Assembly (NCBI GenBank): GCA_019752635.1
Contig: JAIELX010000029.1
Location: forward strand, 1 to 64,000
Direction of reading: 5' to 3'
From: Candidatus Obscuribacterales bacterium
Lineage (GTDB): Bacteria > Cyanobacteriota > Vampirovibrionia > Obscuribacterales > Obscuribacteraceae
Length of the DNA: 64,000 nucleotides
Shown here: piece after piece, positions 28,345 to 36,866 of the stretch
How positions within the stretch are numbered: position 1 is the first letter of the stretch
Layout: every line of letters starts with the position of its first letter
Translations under genes and position numbers: made by a program
Notes under the pieces: generated by a model
Seen by the model: only the letters and a program-made list of their open reading frames with translations
Database searches by the model: none
What the model was told of the DNA's origin: nothing

Positions 28345-29148
28345 ATGAGCGTTCACCGGGCGAGTAGGAATGAGCTTCTTGCGGAAATTACGCGTTCCGC
28401 CAAGTCTAAGGGCAGGCTTGAAAGGCTCATTCAAAGTAGGCATAGTGGGGGTTGGGGCATGAAAGCAAGAATTGCGCAAATGCTGCAACACATACATGGA
28501 CAGGCACACCACCGGCAACCGGAGTGGCAGATGCAAAAAGGACAGTCGAGCAATCTCGATTACGAGCGAATCATTCGAGAGAAAGATCGCGAGATCGATA
28601 GACTCAAACACGAACTTGCAAATACTCATGCGCGAGTTCAAGAGTTGATCGGGTCCGACATTCTTACTTCGCTGCCTAATAGGCATGCGTTCAAAGAACA
28701 TCTAACACACTCACTGAAACGAGCAGTGCGATTGGGTTACTCCCTATCCCTCATGCTCGTTGACCTCGATTGCTTGCGGGATATCAATCTCCGATACGGA
28801 CATGAAGTCGGAGACCAGGTCCTTGTAGAAGTTGCGAAGATTTTACGAGCGTCAGTACGCGAAATAGACATGCCGGCTCGATGGGGCGGCGAAGAACTAG
28901 TTGCAGTACTGCATGAAACCGACGCCGATGGTGCAGCAACCGTCGCCGAACGGGTACGGCGCAAAGTCGCAATGCTGGAAGTCAAAGATCCACGCAGCGG
29001 CAAATTCATTCATCTCACGGCATCACTGGCGGTGGCAAGCTATCCCAAGCATAGCTGTGATCCCCAAGGACTGCTAGAAGCAGCCTGCGAAGCCATGATC
29101 AGAGCGAAAGAAAAGGGCGGCAACGTCGTTGTAGTTGCACAGGCTTAG
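28345..29148 (+). CDS. Diguanylate cyclase (GGDEF) with inhibitory site
   Basis: 267 residues. The N-terminal 75 residues are basic and unknown, followed by a coiled coil (about 75-103, IIREKDREIDRLKHEL) and a complete GGDEF domain. Signature motifs: DILTSLPNRHAF, metal-binding VDLDCLRDIN, the active-site GGEEL (181-185, an accepted variant) and the allosteric I-site RxxD (REID, 172-175) exactly five residues before GGEEL. It should make c-di-GMP from GTP and be feedback-inhibited. No membrane helix or sensory domain is visible, so activation may occur through coiled-coil dimerisation. The ATG is preceded by GGAG at about 28333. Other c-di-GMP-type proteins in the window are the degenerate GGDEF at 19588 and the MshEN protein at 44263. 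Confidence 0.93.
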   Translation: MSVHRASRNELLAEITRSAKSKGRLERLIQSRHSGGWGMKARIAQMLQHIHGQAHHRQPEWQMQKGQSSNLDYERIIREKDREIDRLKHELANTHARVQELIGSDILTSLPNRHAFKEHLTHSLKRAVRLGYSLSLMLVDLDCLRDINLRYGHEVGDQVLVEVAKILRASVREIDMPARWGGEELVAVLHETDADGAATVAERVRRKVAMLEVKDPRSGKFIHLTASLAVASYPKHSCDPQGLLEAACEAMIRAKEKGGNVVVVAQA

Positions 29149-30232
29149 ACTCTTTCTCAAAAGCACTTTATTGCACAGCTCATCATCGTAACCGAATCAC
29201 TGCATCCTCAGTTGCGGAAAGTCTTGTACACGGCGTTAGTTTTCACTAGCGTTCCTGCCCGGGACCGCAAGAGTGTTTTCAGACTAGTTCCTCATACGAA
29301 AGCGAATCGAGTCGGCTTGACTCGATTCGCTTTCGTGCGCCATCAAGAAATTCGGTCGCGTCCGCCTGTTTGATCTACTCCGACTTCAGCGATGGCCTTT
29401 CGCTTTAAGTTTCGGAGACTTATCAGCTTTGATGCACTTCGGACTTCGCTGCACGGGACAACAGCCCGCCGACGCCGCCTATTCGTCCAGGAAAAGCGCG
29501 TTTTGCTCATTTTTCGTTCTCGGCGCAACCACCTTCAAGCAAATCGATTGCGTGCTGCAAGATTTTCCCGAGAATTTCTTGCAGCTTGTTTGAGCATTGG
29601 CCAAAGAAGGACCATTCGAAAAACTTCCGAACCCATTGAACCCTTAGCATCGATTTTCCGTGTACAACTATAGAGCCCATCATCCGGAGGTCCGCGATTA
29701 TGGATACACAATCATCAAAGTCATCCGCGATTAAAAGTCTCGGCGCAACTTCCGCAATTCGGCGGTTTCTCATGACCGGCTCGTTTTTTTCAACCCGCGA
29801 CCTCCTGTCTCCAGGATCTCGATCATGCTTGATAGCACCCTTTCCAGACTGGTTGCCGCCGCCCGAATTGTTCGACTGGCCTCGGGCTTGTAGATGATAG
29901 TAGAAGCAAGCGATCCGGGAATCGCAAACTTGATCTTGCCCAATCAGAGCTTGGAAAGAAATTCAAAAGTCTTTGGCAATCGGTCGAACACAATTGTGAG
30001 GATCGAAGCCGTTCACTTCGTTCGACAAAGAACCCGCCTCCGCCTTTAGAAGTCAATTTTTGAACCTGCGCGTCGCGACCGTCAATGCCAACATCATTCC
30101 GGGTACGATTCGGGCTCTGCACTCTCATTCTCATCGGGTATTTAGATTACCTCGAAGAGCTGGAACGGCATTTTCACTTTAAAGCCAAGTTCTTCGCCCA
30201 CGCACGATTGCGAACAGGCACGCTATCACGGG
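29149..30232. other. 1.1-kb region without an intact gene
   Basis: No open frame here has a recognisable family. Short peptide stretches look coding-like on both strands (for example minus-strand RLLIADDFDDC near 29740 and plus-strand EVRDYGYTIIKVIRD near 29700), but all are interrupted by stops, so this may be the remains of one or more decayed genes. The only clear structure is the perfect inverted repeat at 29296-29336. No tRNA or rRNA was recognised. Confidence 0.45.
29296..29336. repeat. Perfect 18-bp inverted repeat with 5-nt loop
   Basis: Arms 29296-29313 and 29319-29336 are perfect reverse complements (A.CGAAAGCGAATCGAGTC on the left) around the loop GGCTT. It lies 148 bp after the diguanylate cyclase stop. 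Neither side has a T-run, so it is not a classic intrinsic terminator. It could be a bidirectional transcript end, a processing site or a mobile-element trace. Confidence 0.85.
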
Positions 30233-30688
30233 CTACATACCAGCGAGATAACTTGACCAGCCGGGCTCATCCTCGTCGCCGCACCAGTGCGACAGCCAGG
30301 TCGCATAAACGCCGGCGATACCACAACCGACACAACGACAGCCCAAGGCGAACTGGCGCGCATCGTCGGGACTATCGTCGTAAACACTTACGGCGCCCAT
30401 TACTTCAAACTGATCGAAGTCGCAGACACACATGACAAGCTCAGGCACGGCCTCATCCTGAAGATCTTCCCCGTCGACCAGTACGTGGCGATAAGAACAG
30501 CGCGTGCACTCGCGAATACAATAACCTGCGTCCTCATCAAGATATAGTCGAAAAACGGCGTGGCGGCATTTACAGACAGATTGTCGAAAGTACTTCATGT
30601 CGGCAACTTCGGGAAAGGCCTTTATAGCCTCTTCAATGTCGGCGGCCGACTCGGCATAGAAATACTGCCCGCTGTTTTGTATGCTCAT
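30233..30688 (-). CDS. Cys-rich protein of unknown function (probable metal-binding)
   Basis: 151 residues, starting at ATG 30688 with AAGGA 5 bp upstream; an in-frame start five codons earlier lacks this site. The protein is acidic and carries paired cysteines typical of zinc-ribbon-like folds: CKCRH, CIRECTRC, CVCDFD and GCRCVGCGIAG. The segment MKYFRQSVCKCRHAVFRLYL looks like a strand-rich metal-binding core. No signal peptide or membrane helix. No family recognised. It is divergent from the acyl-CoA synthetase gene. Confidence 0.72.
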   Translation of the reverse strand: MSIQNSGQYFYAESAADIEEAIKAFPEVADMKYFRQSVCKCRHAVFRLYLDEDAGYCIRECTRCSYRHVLVDGEDLQDEAVPELVMCVCDFDQFEVMGAVSVYDDSPDDARQFALGCRCVGCGIAGVYATWLSHWCGDEDEPGWSSYLAGM

Positions 30689-30849
30689 AGCGTCCTTAAA
30701 CACCGTGCATTGTCAATACTGCCTCAAGTCTCTCCTGACTTTTTTCCACGAGAGAACTGAAAACGAACAAGATTCTTAGCAGTTGGTAACGTAGGCAAGA
30801 GTCAAACAGCGCATAATTTGAGTGTTTGCCCTTAAATGGAAAAGAGTCA

Positions 30850-32442
30850 ATGGTGGACACGCTAACAACGTCGCAGGTAGCGAGCATCGCGGAACCAATG
30901 AACTTGTTCGAAACCCTTGCGTTGCAAGCTGATACGCGTCCACACAAAGAAGCTCTCGTCCACGAGACAGAGCGAATGACTTATTCAGACCTTATGAGTA
31001 GGGCAGCGGCAATTGGCTTGCAATTGAAGAAGGTGGGCGTCAAGCGCGCAGACCGGGTTGCAGTCTTGTTTCCCAATCATCCCGATTACGTGGCCTCATT
31101 CTTTGCGGTCGCCGGTCTCGGCGCTACCATTGTCCCTGTGAACCCGCTGTTGCGCTCAGAAGAAATTGCGCACATTCTCAGCGATTCCGGCGCCGAAACT
31201 CTGATAGTCTTCGAGACCGCAGTTGGCGAAGCACTGAAATCGCAAGATGTTGTTCCTTCGCTTAAATTTATGCTGGTAAGCGGATTGAGCGACACCACCA
31301 CCGCCCCGGTCAACAAACACAACATTGTCATTCAAAAGCTTACGAGCGACAAAGTAGATCCCAAACGCTTTCCCCGTGAACTTGCCGTCGACCCCGATCG
31401 TGACCTGGCAATGCTAGTTTATACATCTGGAACAACAGGCAAACCAAAAGGGGCAATGCTCACCCATGGCAATATACTAGCGGTTTTTCCCCGCAGACTA
31501 GACCTGCTGGAAATAGATGATCGTGACCGTGTGCTTGCAGTTCTTCCCATGTGCCATATCTACGGAATCACCGTCCTTATGATCGGAACGCTTTCAACCG
31601 GAGGCACCCTCGTTGTATTGCCTCGATTCGAAGCCGCAGCCGCATTGGAACTAATAGCGAAAGAAAGAGTCACTATCATTCCTGCAGTTCCGGCAATGCA
31701 CCGCTTCGTACTTATGGAACTAGCCAATCGCTCTTACGATGTTTCATCCGTGCGCATGTGCATGAGCGGCGGCTCGGCGCTGCCGACGGAATTGATCAGC
31801 GAACTCGAAACAGCCCTGGGTGCCGCATGCGTTGAAGGTTACGCTTTGACCGAAACTTCCTGCGCAGCCACATTGAACCCGCTACGTGGAAAACGCAAGC
31901 CCGGTTCAGTTGGACCGGCGCTGGAAAGTATCGAACTGAGAATTCTTGGAGCCGACGGTCAATCGTTGCCATCCGGCGAGGAAAATATCGGCGAAGTACA
32001 GATTCGCGGCGCAAATATAATGCGCGGCTACTACAATCAACCGCAAGCAACTGCGGACGTAATTGATTCGAAAGGCTGGTTCTCTACCGGCGATCTGGGC
32101 TACAAAGACGCAGACGGTTATCTTTACCTTGTTGGACGCAAGAAGGAAATGATCATCCGCGGCGGTCAAAATATCTACCCAAGAGAAATCGAAGACGTAA
32201 TTGGCAGAATCCCTGGCGTTGTCGAATCAGCAGTTATAGGAATTCCGGACAAGTTCATGGGCGAAAGGGTAAAGGCGATCGTGGTCACAAGCAAGACCAG
32301 CAATGTGGTACCAACGGAAGAACAAATCAAGTCTTTTTGCGCCGAACACTTGGCGGAGTACAAAGTACCCCGCATTGTCGAATTTGCGGATACTTTGCCT
32401 CGCAACTCGACTGGCAAGATTCTGAAGCGCTTGCTCTCCTGA
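30850..32442 (+). CDS. AMP-forming long-chain acyl-CoA synthetase-like enzyme
   Basis: 530-residue ANL enzyme that activates a fatty or other carboxylic acid to the acyl-CoA. Motifs: LVYTSGTTGKPKGAMLTH (ATP phosphate loop), LPMCHIYG, the A5 motif GYALTETSCA, the aspartate motif WFSTGDLGYKD, the hinge GRKKEMIIRGGQNIYP and the C-terminal catalytic lysine NSTGKILKRLL. These are complete, in contrast to the more divergent ANL protein at 11633-13354. I use the ATG at 30850, preceded by GGAAAAGAG; an upstream TTG at 30826 would add eight residues. The next gene begins 10 bp after its stop, so the two are probably co-transcribed. Confidence 0.93.
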   Translation: MVDTLTTSQVASIAEPMNLFETLALQADTRPHKEALVHETERMTYSDLMSRAAAIGLQLKKVGVKRADRVAVLFPNHPDYVASFFAVAGLGATIVPVNPLLRSEEIAHILSDSGAETLIVFETAVGEALKSQDVVPSLKFMLVSGLSDTTTAPVNKHNIVIQKLTSDKVDPKRFPRELAVDPDRDLAMLVYTSGTTGKPKGAMLTHGNILAVFPRRLDLLEIDDRDRVLAVLPMCHIYGITVLMIGTLSTGGTLVVLPRFEAAAALELIAKERVTIIPAVPAMHRFVLMELANRSYDVSSVRMCMSGGSALPTELISELETALGAACVEGYALTETSCAATLNPLRGKRKPGSVGPALESIELRILGADGQSLPSGEENIGEVQIRGANIMRGYYNQPQATADVIDSKGWFSTGDLGYKDADGYLYLVGRKKEMIIRGGQNIYPREIEDVIGRIPGVVESAVIGIPDKFMGERVKAIVVTSKTSNVVPTEEQIKSFCAEHLAEYKVPRIVEFADTLPRNSTGKILKRLLS

Positions 32443-32452
32443 CGCTCAAACG

Positions 32453-33646
32453 GTGAGCTCCGAACACACTGAACCATTTGACGCAATCATAATTGGCGCA
32501 GGCGGCGCCGGAATGATGTGTGCCCTGCAAGCAGGAAGAAGGAACAGGAAAGTTCTTCTTGTCGATCATGCCGACACAATCGGTCGCAAGATCATGATTT
32601 CCGGCGGCGGTCGCTGCAACTTCACCAACATCTATGCTACTTCTGAAAACTACTTTGGTCAGAACCCTCATTTTTGCAAGTCCGCCCTATCGCGATACAC
32701 TCCGGCCGATTTCGTAGCGATGGTAAGAGAACATCGCATTGCCTTTCACGAAAAAAAGTTAGGACAGCTATTCTGCGATGGCTCGGCCAATCAGATAGTA
32801 AGAATGCTGTTGGATGAATGTCAGCAGTCCGGTGTGGAGCTGCGAGCAGGATGCCGCATTCAGGCAATTCGGCATCACAACGAACAATTCTTAGTCGATA
32901 CCAACCAGGGTACTTTCCATACAATTTCTTTGGTCGTTGCGACAGGAGGCCTTTCAATACCAAAAATCGGTGCCACCGGATTTGGATACGACATCGCCAA
33001 ACAGTTTGATGTAAAAGTGACTGAAACTTTTCCGGCACTAGTTGGATTTGACCTGAAGCCGACCGATCAAAAATTGCTAGGAGACTTGTCTGGAATCTCA
33101 TTCGACAGCACCGTAAAAGGGGGAAAGGTGACCTTTCGCGAGAATACACTCTTCACTCACACTGGAATTAGCGGGCCGGCCGTCTTGCAAGCATCCCTGT
33201 ACTGGAAGTCGGGTGAAGCACTGTCGATTGACACACTGCCGGAACGAAACGCCGAGGAGTGGCTCCTGTCGATCAAGAAAACGGGCACGAGAAAGGAGCT
33301 GAAAAATGTTCTTTCAGAAGTTCTTCCGTTGCGATTCGCAGAAAAACTTTGCGTGATAAAGTGTGCTTCAAGGCCGATTGCCGATGTAAGCGACAAAGAG
33401 TTGCGAGCATTCGCCGCAATGCTCAACGACTGGCAACTGAGTCCGGCGCGCAACTTTGGCTATCAAAAAGCGGAGGTTACCCGCGGCGGCATTAGCACCA
33501 ACGAACTTTCATCGCAAACTATGCAAGCAAAGAAAGTACCAAATCTCTACTTCATCGGCGAAGTAACGGATGTGACCGGATGGCTCGGGGGCTACAACTT
33601 TCAGTGGGCGTGGGCATCGGGTTTCGTCGCTGGTCAGAACGTTTAG
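32453..33646 (+). CDS. HI0933/BaiN-family FAD-dependent oxidoreductase
   Basis: 397-residue flavoprotein. The N-terminal Rossmann fingerprint IIIGAGGAGMMCALQAG is followed by the family signature KIMISGGGRCNFTN, with a later VVATGGLSIPKIGATG and the C-terminal FAD-contact GWLGGYNFQWAWASG. Members bind FAD and probably a pyridine nucleotide; physiological substrates are mostly undefined. The start is a GTG at 32453, matching the beginning of the fold. It follows the acyl-CoA synthetase by 10 bp and ends 9 bp from the convergent CBS gene. Confidence 0.93.
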   Translation: MSSEHTEPFDAIIIGAGGAGMMCALQAGRRNRKVLLVDHADTIGRKIMISGGGRCNFTNIYATSENYFGQNPHFCKSALSRYTPADFVAMVREHRIAFHEKKLGQLFCDGSANQIVRMLLDECQQSGVELRAGCRIQAIRHHNEQFLVDTNQGTFHTISLVVATGGLSIPKIGATGFGYDIAKQFDVKVTETFPALVGFDLKPTDQKLLGDLSGISFDSTVKGGKVTFRENTLFTHTGISGPAVLQASLYWKSGEALSIDTLPERNAEEWLLSIKKTGTRKELKNVLSEVLPLRFAEKLCVIKCASRPIADVSDKELRAFAAMLNDWQLSPARNFGYQKAEVTRGGISTNELSSQTMQAKKVPNLYFIGEVTDVTGWLGGYNFQWAWASGFVAGQNV

Positions 33647-33655
33647 CGCTCCAAC

Positions 33656-34399
33656 CTACTTACGACGTTTTAGCGGAGCTACAGGCGCCGGATTTACCAG
33701 CGAGTAAAGCTCGGGCAGATCCAGAGTCGTTACGATACCAATCGGACTTCCATCAACGTCTCCACTCTCTGTAATGATGATGGCCTTGATTCGCCGCCCC
33801 TTACGATAGCCCCCCTCCAACAAATGAAGCGCATCAAATACAGTGGCATTGCGCGACATAACGGCAAAATCATGATGGCGGCAGAACTTCAATACATCAC
33901 CAACCGTTGTGTTGTCGCCCAGATCGACACGGTGCTGAAAACAATCCCCCAGCCAATGAGTAATAACATCTGCGCTCAAAAGTCCGATGAGGCAACCATC
34001 TCGATAGGCCGGCACCTGATTGAAAGATCCGCGCGCCATCGAGGCTATGACCGCTTTGACAGGATCATCAATGGAACAAGCGGTTACCTTTTTTAGAAAA
34101 CGAGATTCTAGCTGAGGGGGTGACGACAATGCATCGGCGATGAATTCGATTTGAAGCACAACTTCCGGATGGGGCTCTGCAATAGCCTGCTCACCGATTC
34201 GCTTGTGAACAATGGCATTGCGAAGTTCGCCATATTCTTTCAGATCGTCTCGATAGTGCGCGATTGCCGGCTGGGACTTCGACAAGTAGTCCACAAGAAA
34301 GGCAAAAGAGTCTCTGGTGGTACCGCCCGCCCTTCGCCGCAGCTCATCTTCAATGCGACAAAACGCATTGAGAAATCGAGTCGACTGCGATTTGTCCAT
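33656..34399 (-). CDS. CBS-pair protein with HEPN-like N-terminal domain
   Basis: 247 residues. Residues about 100-235 form a CBS pair (ACSIDDPVKAVIASMARGSF, VPAYRDGCLIGLLSADVI; DFAVMSRNATVFDALHLL, GIVTTLDLPELY), a module that binds adenine nucleotides. The N-terminal 95 residues are all helical and include ELRNAIVHKR, which contains R60-N61-x-x-x-H65, the R-x4-H motif of HEPN domains, in the typical LRN.IVH context. HEPN domains are often RNases or nucleotide-modification targets. No other catalytic domain is present. The protein is convergent with the flavoprotein gene. A CBS-regulated HEPN RNase is possible but not shown. Confidence 0.82.
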   Translation of the reverse strand: MDKSQSTRFLNAFCRIEDELRRRAGGTTRDSFAFLVDYLSKSQPAIAHYRDDLKEYGELRNAIVHKRIGEQAIAEPHPEVVLQIEFIADALSSPPQLESRFLKKVTACSIDDPVKAVIASMARGSFNQVPAYRDGCLIGLLSADVITHWLGDCFQHRVDLGDNTTVGDVLKFCRHHDFAVMSRNATVFDALHLLEGGYRKGRRIKAIIITESGDVDGSPIGIVTTLDLPELYSLVNPAPVAPLKRRK

Positions 34400-34495
34400 T
34401 CATACTCTCCGCATCCTCCACCAATTATGCTTCATTGACAACCCGACGAACGAGCATCTATGCTGTTACGAGGCGACATTGCCGAGGAACAAACC

Positions 34496-35605
34496 GTGAC
34501 TATCGAGAAGGTCTACTGTTTTACGTTTGCCCTGACCGTGCTGCTGACCGCCAATCCAGTGCGGGCAGGCAATTTAACCCGCAAGGAGAGCGCCCGGGCG
34601 CAGGCTCCCGCAGGAACAACAACCTCGTACCGTCAACCGATACCGCGGCTTCCGTCCATAGCTCCCTCGCCTGTGCGCAGTCTTCTGGATGCCAGAGAAT
34701 CAGAGGCCAACGCGCGAAAAGTTCGCAGCGACCTCGGCTGGTCAAATTCTTTAGCTGATGCAAAACAGCGAGCCCGGCAGCAAGGAAAAATGATCTTCTG
34801 GGTACACATGCTGGGCAAACTTGACGGCGCAACTTGAAGCGCAGGCAATAGCTTGAGAGCCGTGTCGCTCTCCCAAGAACCGGCCACATCGACTTTAAAG
34901 GAACACTTTATCTGCGGTATCAAAGATATCACTGGCGAGCCCTATGCTGGACGTTCCGGCATCCACAACACTTATGGCAACGCAGTGCAAACCAGCAACG
35001 GCGCTGGACCACATAACATTCAGCTTTTCGTCCTCGCCGCCGATGGCACCGTCCTCCATTGCCTGCCAGGATACTGGAGCCCTCAAGACATGGTGTATGA
35101 ATTGCAATTCGCTGATAAGTTAAATCAGGTGTGGCAAGACAACAAGTTGTCCAGTCCGCAAAAAATCCAGATGTTTAGCCAACTGCACCTGGCACACAAT
35201 CAAGATCATTCATCAGGAATGATTCGGCGCAGTCACATGCAAGGATTCGACCAAGAATACGAGGCGAAAAATCGACTGCACCAGTCCGACACCATTCGAG
35301 ACGCCCAAGCAATAACGGCAGCTTATGAAGACGGAGCGATGCATGCACCGTCGAGGGCCTTTAAAACTACAGACGAAATCATGCATGAACGCATGGCCAA
35401 AAGAGCGTTTGTTCCATACGAGCGCTTTGACGTGGCGGCTTTCTGTGATTACGGTCGACCTTTCTACGACAAGAACGAAGATGAACGAGACGCTCACGTG
35501 GAGCGTCTGAAATCAGGACGTAAAGTACAGCGCATGCTGGAACGACAAAGCCGAGGCCAAGACGCCCAACGGCATGACAACGGCGTCCGATCCTATCGCT
35601 GGTAG
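34496..35605 (+). CDS. Exported thioredoxin-fold-like protein, candidate selenoprotein (in-frame TGA)
   Basis: One reading frame spans 34496-35605, interrupted only by a TGA at 34835-34837 (codon 114). Both sides look coding and are in the same frame. The upstream part has a signal peptide (YCFTFALTVLLTANPVRA) and a strand KMIFWVHMLGK; the downstream part has EHFICGIKDITG and FVLAADGTVLHCLPGYW, the pattern of a thioredoxin-like fold. The TGA lies in GAT-U-SAGNSLRA, where a redox Cys at the start of helix 1 would sit, with no second Cys nearby. I start it at GTG 34496 because AGGA is 7 bp upstream; an ATG at 34460 adds 12 residues. Selenocysteine is inferred from position and a downstream hairpin; a Cys-to-stop mutation in a pseudogene is the alternative. 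No selA/B/C/D genes are in the window. Confidence 0.6.
34852..34877 (+). promoter_or_regulatory. Bacterial SECIS-like hairpin downstream of the in-frame TGA
   Basis: The RNA beginning 14 nt after the TGA can fold into GAGAGC/GCTCTC (34855-34860 with 34867-34872), extended by CTT/AAG (34852-34854 with 34875-34877) across a two-C bulge, with a 6-nt apical loop CGTGTC. The loop has a G in its second position and lies about 24 nt after the TGA. Both fit the general bacterial SECIS description (G early in the loop, a loop placed some 16-37 nt from UGA). This was a hand fold, not a computed one. Confidence 0.45.
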
Positions 35606-35771
35606 AAGCATCTCGGCATCAAAACTGCAGCGAACTTCCCGGTAATAGTATTGTCCCGGCATGTCAGCCGACACCAATCGTCCAGAGAGGCTGGCAAAGC
35701 GCGCAATCATTGGGAAAACCACCAGGTCGGAACGAATAACCGGGTTGCCCCGGCTTTGGAGGTCCGCGATC

Positions 35772-36515
35772 ATGAGACGAGTCCCTCCATCAGGTGCAAC
35801 ATTGAAAACGAACCTTCCACTTCCTGTTTGCCTATCGCTATGTGTTTCGATCTCGCTTTTGAGTTCATGCGGCGCAGGGACACCGAAGGAGGAGGGAAGT
35901 CCAACAGAGCGGTTTGGGAAGCCTGCGGTGACAAGCCAACCAGGGGTAAGCTTGTCACCGTCCGGAGGAGCGCCAACGCCTCGCATGCAGCCGCTCCAGG
36001 TCGGTCAACCGCCGCAAAAACCAGAGAGATCTGTTTCTACAATTGCCCCTGTAGCCGGGGGTAATCCAGGCACGAATGCGCTTCCCTTTAATCAACCATT
36101 CCAACTTGCGGATAGGGAGTATCAGTTCATGGCGGCACGTGGTAAAGACTATGTCGGGCTTGAAACCAGCCCGGCCCTGCGGCCGGCGCAGGGCAACACG
36201 TTTTTTTTGGTGCGTTACCAGGTAATCAATCACGGTCAGGGAATTACAACAGTCCCCAACAATGCGGCTATACACCTGATTCACAAAGCCACCAATAAAC
36301 TTACCGACGTAGATGTGCCTGCTACCAACGCAAATGTAGAATCGGGGGCGGCTACAGGAATGCCCGATCAACTTACACTGGAGCCGGAAAGACCGCAAAT
36401 ACAGACACTGGCGTTCCAGATTCCTAGCAATACAAATGTCAATGACATCGCGATTTTGGTCACTGAGCCGAGAGATCCGACGCGGGTGTTTCAATTAGTA
36501 CAAGTGAGCAATTAA
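35772..36515 (+). CDS. Lipoprotein of unknown function (DUF4352-like beta domain)
   Basis: 247 residues starting at ATG 35772, chosen because GGAGG lies 9 bp upstream and the N-terminus then forms a lipoprotein signal peptide: VCLSLCVSISLLSSC, with the lipobox LSSC giving a lipid-modified Cys near residue 31. An upstream in-frame start (35661) would put 37 extra residues before it. A proline/serine-rich linker (about 35-105) is followed by a beta-rich domain with REYQFMAARGKDYVGL, FFLVRYQVINHGQGITTVPN and TLEPERPQIQTLAFQIP, resembling the immunoglobulin-like DUF4352 fold found in exported proteins. Likely anchored to the membrane facing outward. Confidence 0.78.
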   Translation: MRRVPPSGATLKTNLPLPVCLSLCVSISLLSSCGAGTPKEEGSPTERFGKPAVTSQPGVSLSPSGGAPTPRMQPLQVGQPPQKPERSVSTIAPVAGGNPGTNALPFNQPFQLADREYQFMAARGKDYVGLETSPALRPAQGNTFFLVRYQVINHGQGITTVPNNAAIHLIHKATNKLTDVDVPATNANVESGAATGMPDQLTLEPERPQIQTLAFQIPSNTNVNDIAILVTEPRDPTRVFQLVQVSN

Positions 36516-36866
36516 GACCACCCTAAAGCACAATACCTTGCAATCAAGCGCTAAACGAAACAGCGTTCATTTGGAGAGTGAGTCCGAATAATTCTCGCGC
36601 TGCAAACATTCACTCGGCCATAGCTGCATCTAGCGAGTATGAGCCTGCGCCGGATCGTCTTGACTTCACCCTGGTTACAATCGGGAACTTCACAAAAAAC
36701 TGTACGTCTTTTGTCGAAGAATCCTAGTTTGTCGCATTCTGTCGCTTACTCATATACAACAGAATTCAGTACTTGGCCGCGCGATCCATCCATGACGCAT
36801 GGCCAGGCTGACGCAATGTCGCTTGGATTGAACAATGTTCAACCAAGCGAAGGAGGATAATCAGTT
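36516..36866. other. Intergenic region upstream of the broken TPR gene
   Basis: 350 bp with no recognisable gene. The only clear structure is an inverted repeat at 36822-36847 followed directly by a strong ribosome site (AAGGAGGAT). Candidate -35/-10 boxes nearby have wrong spacing. Confidence 0.4.
36822..36847 (+). promoter_or_regulatory. Inverted repeat just upstream of a ribosome-binding site
   Basis: CTTGG-A-TTGAACA and TGTTCAA-CCAAG form 12-base arms around a single central A, with one bulged A in the left arm. It ends 1-2 bases before the AAGGAGGAT that precedes the ATG at 36867. In RNA it would make a hairpin of about ten pairs next to the ribosome site; in DNA it is a near-perfect operator-like palindrome. 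Which, if either, is functional is not known. Confidence 0.5.

Noticed and set aside
36639..36860. 73-codon frame upstream of the TPR gene.
   Set aside because: No ribosome site, no recognisable fold, and it runs through the inverted repeat and ribosome site of the real gene.
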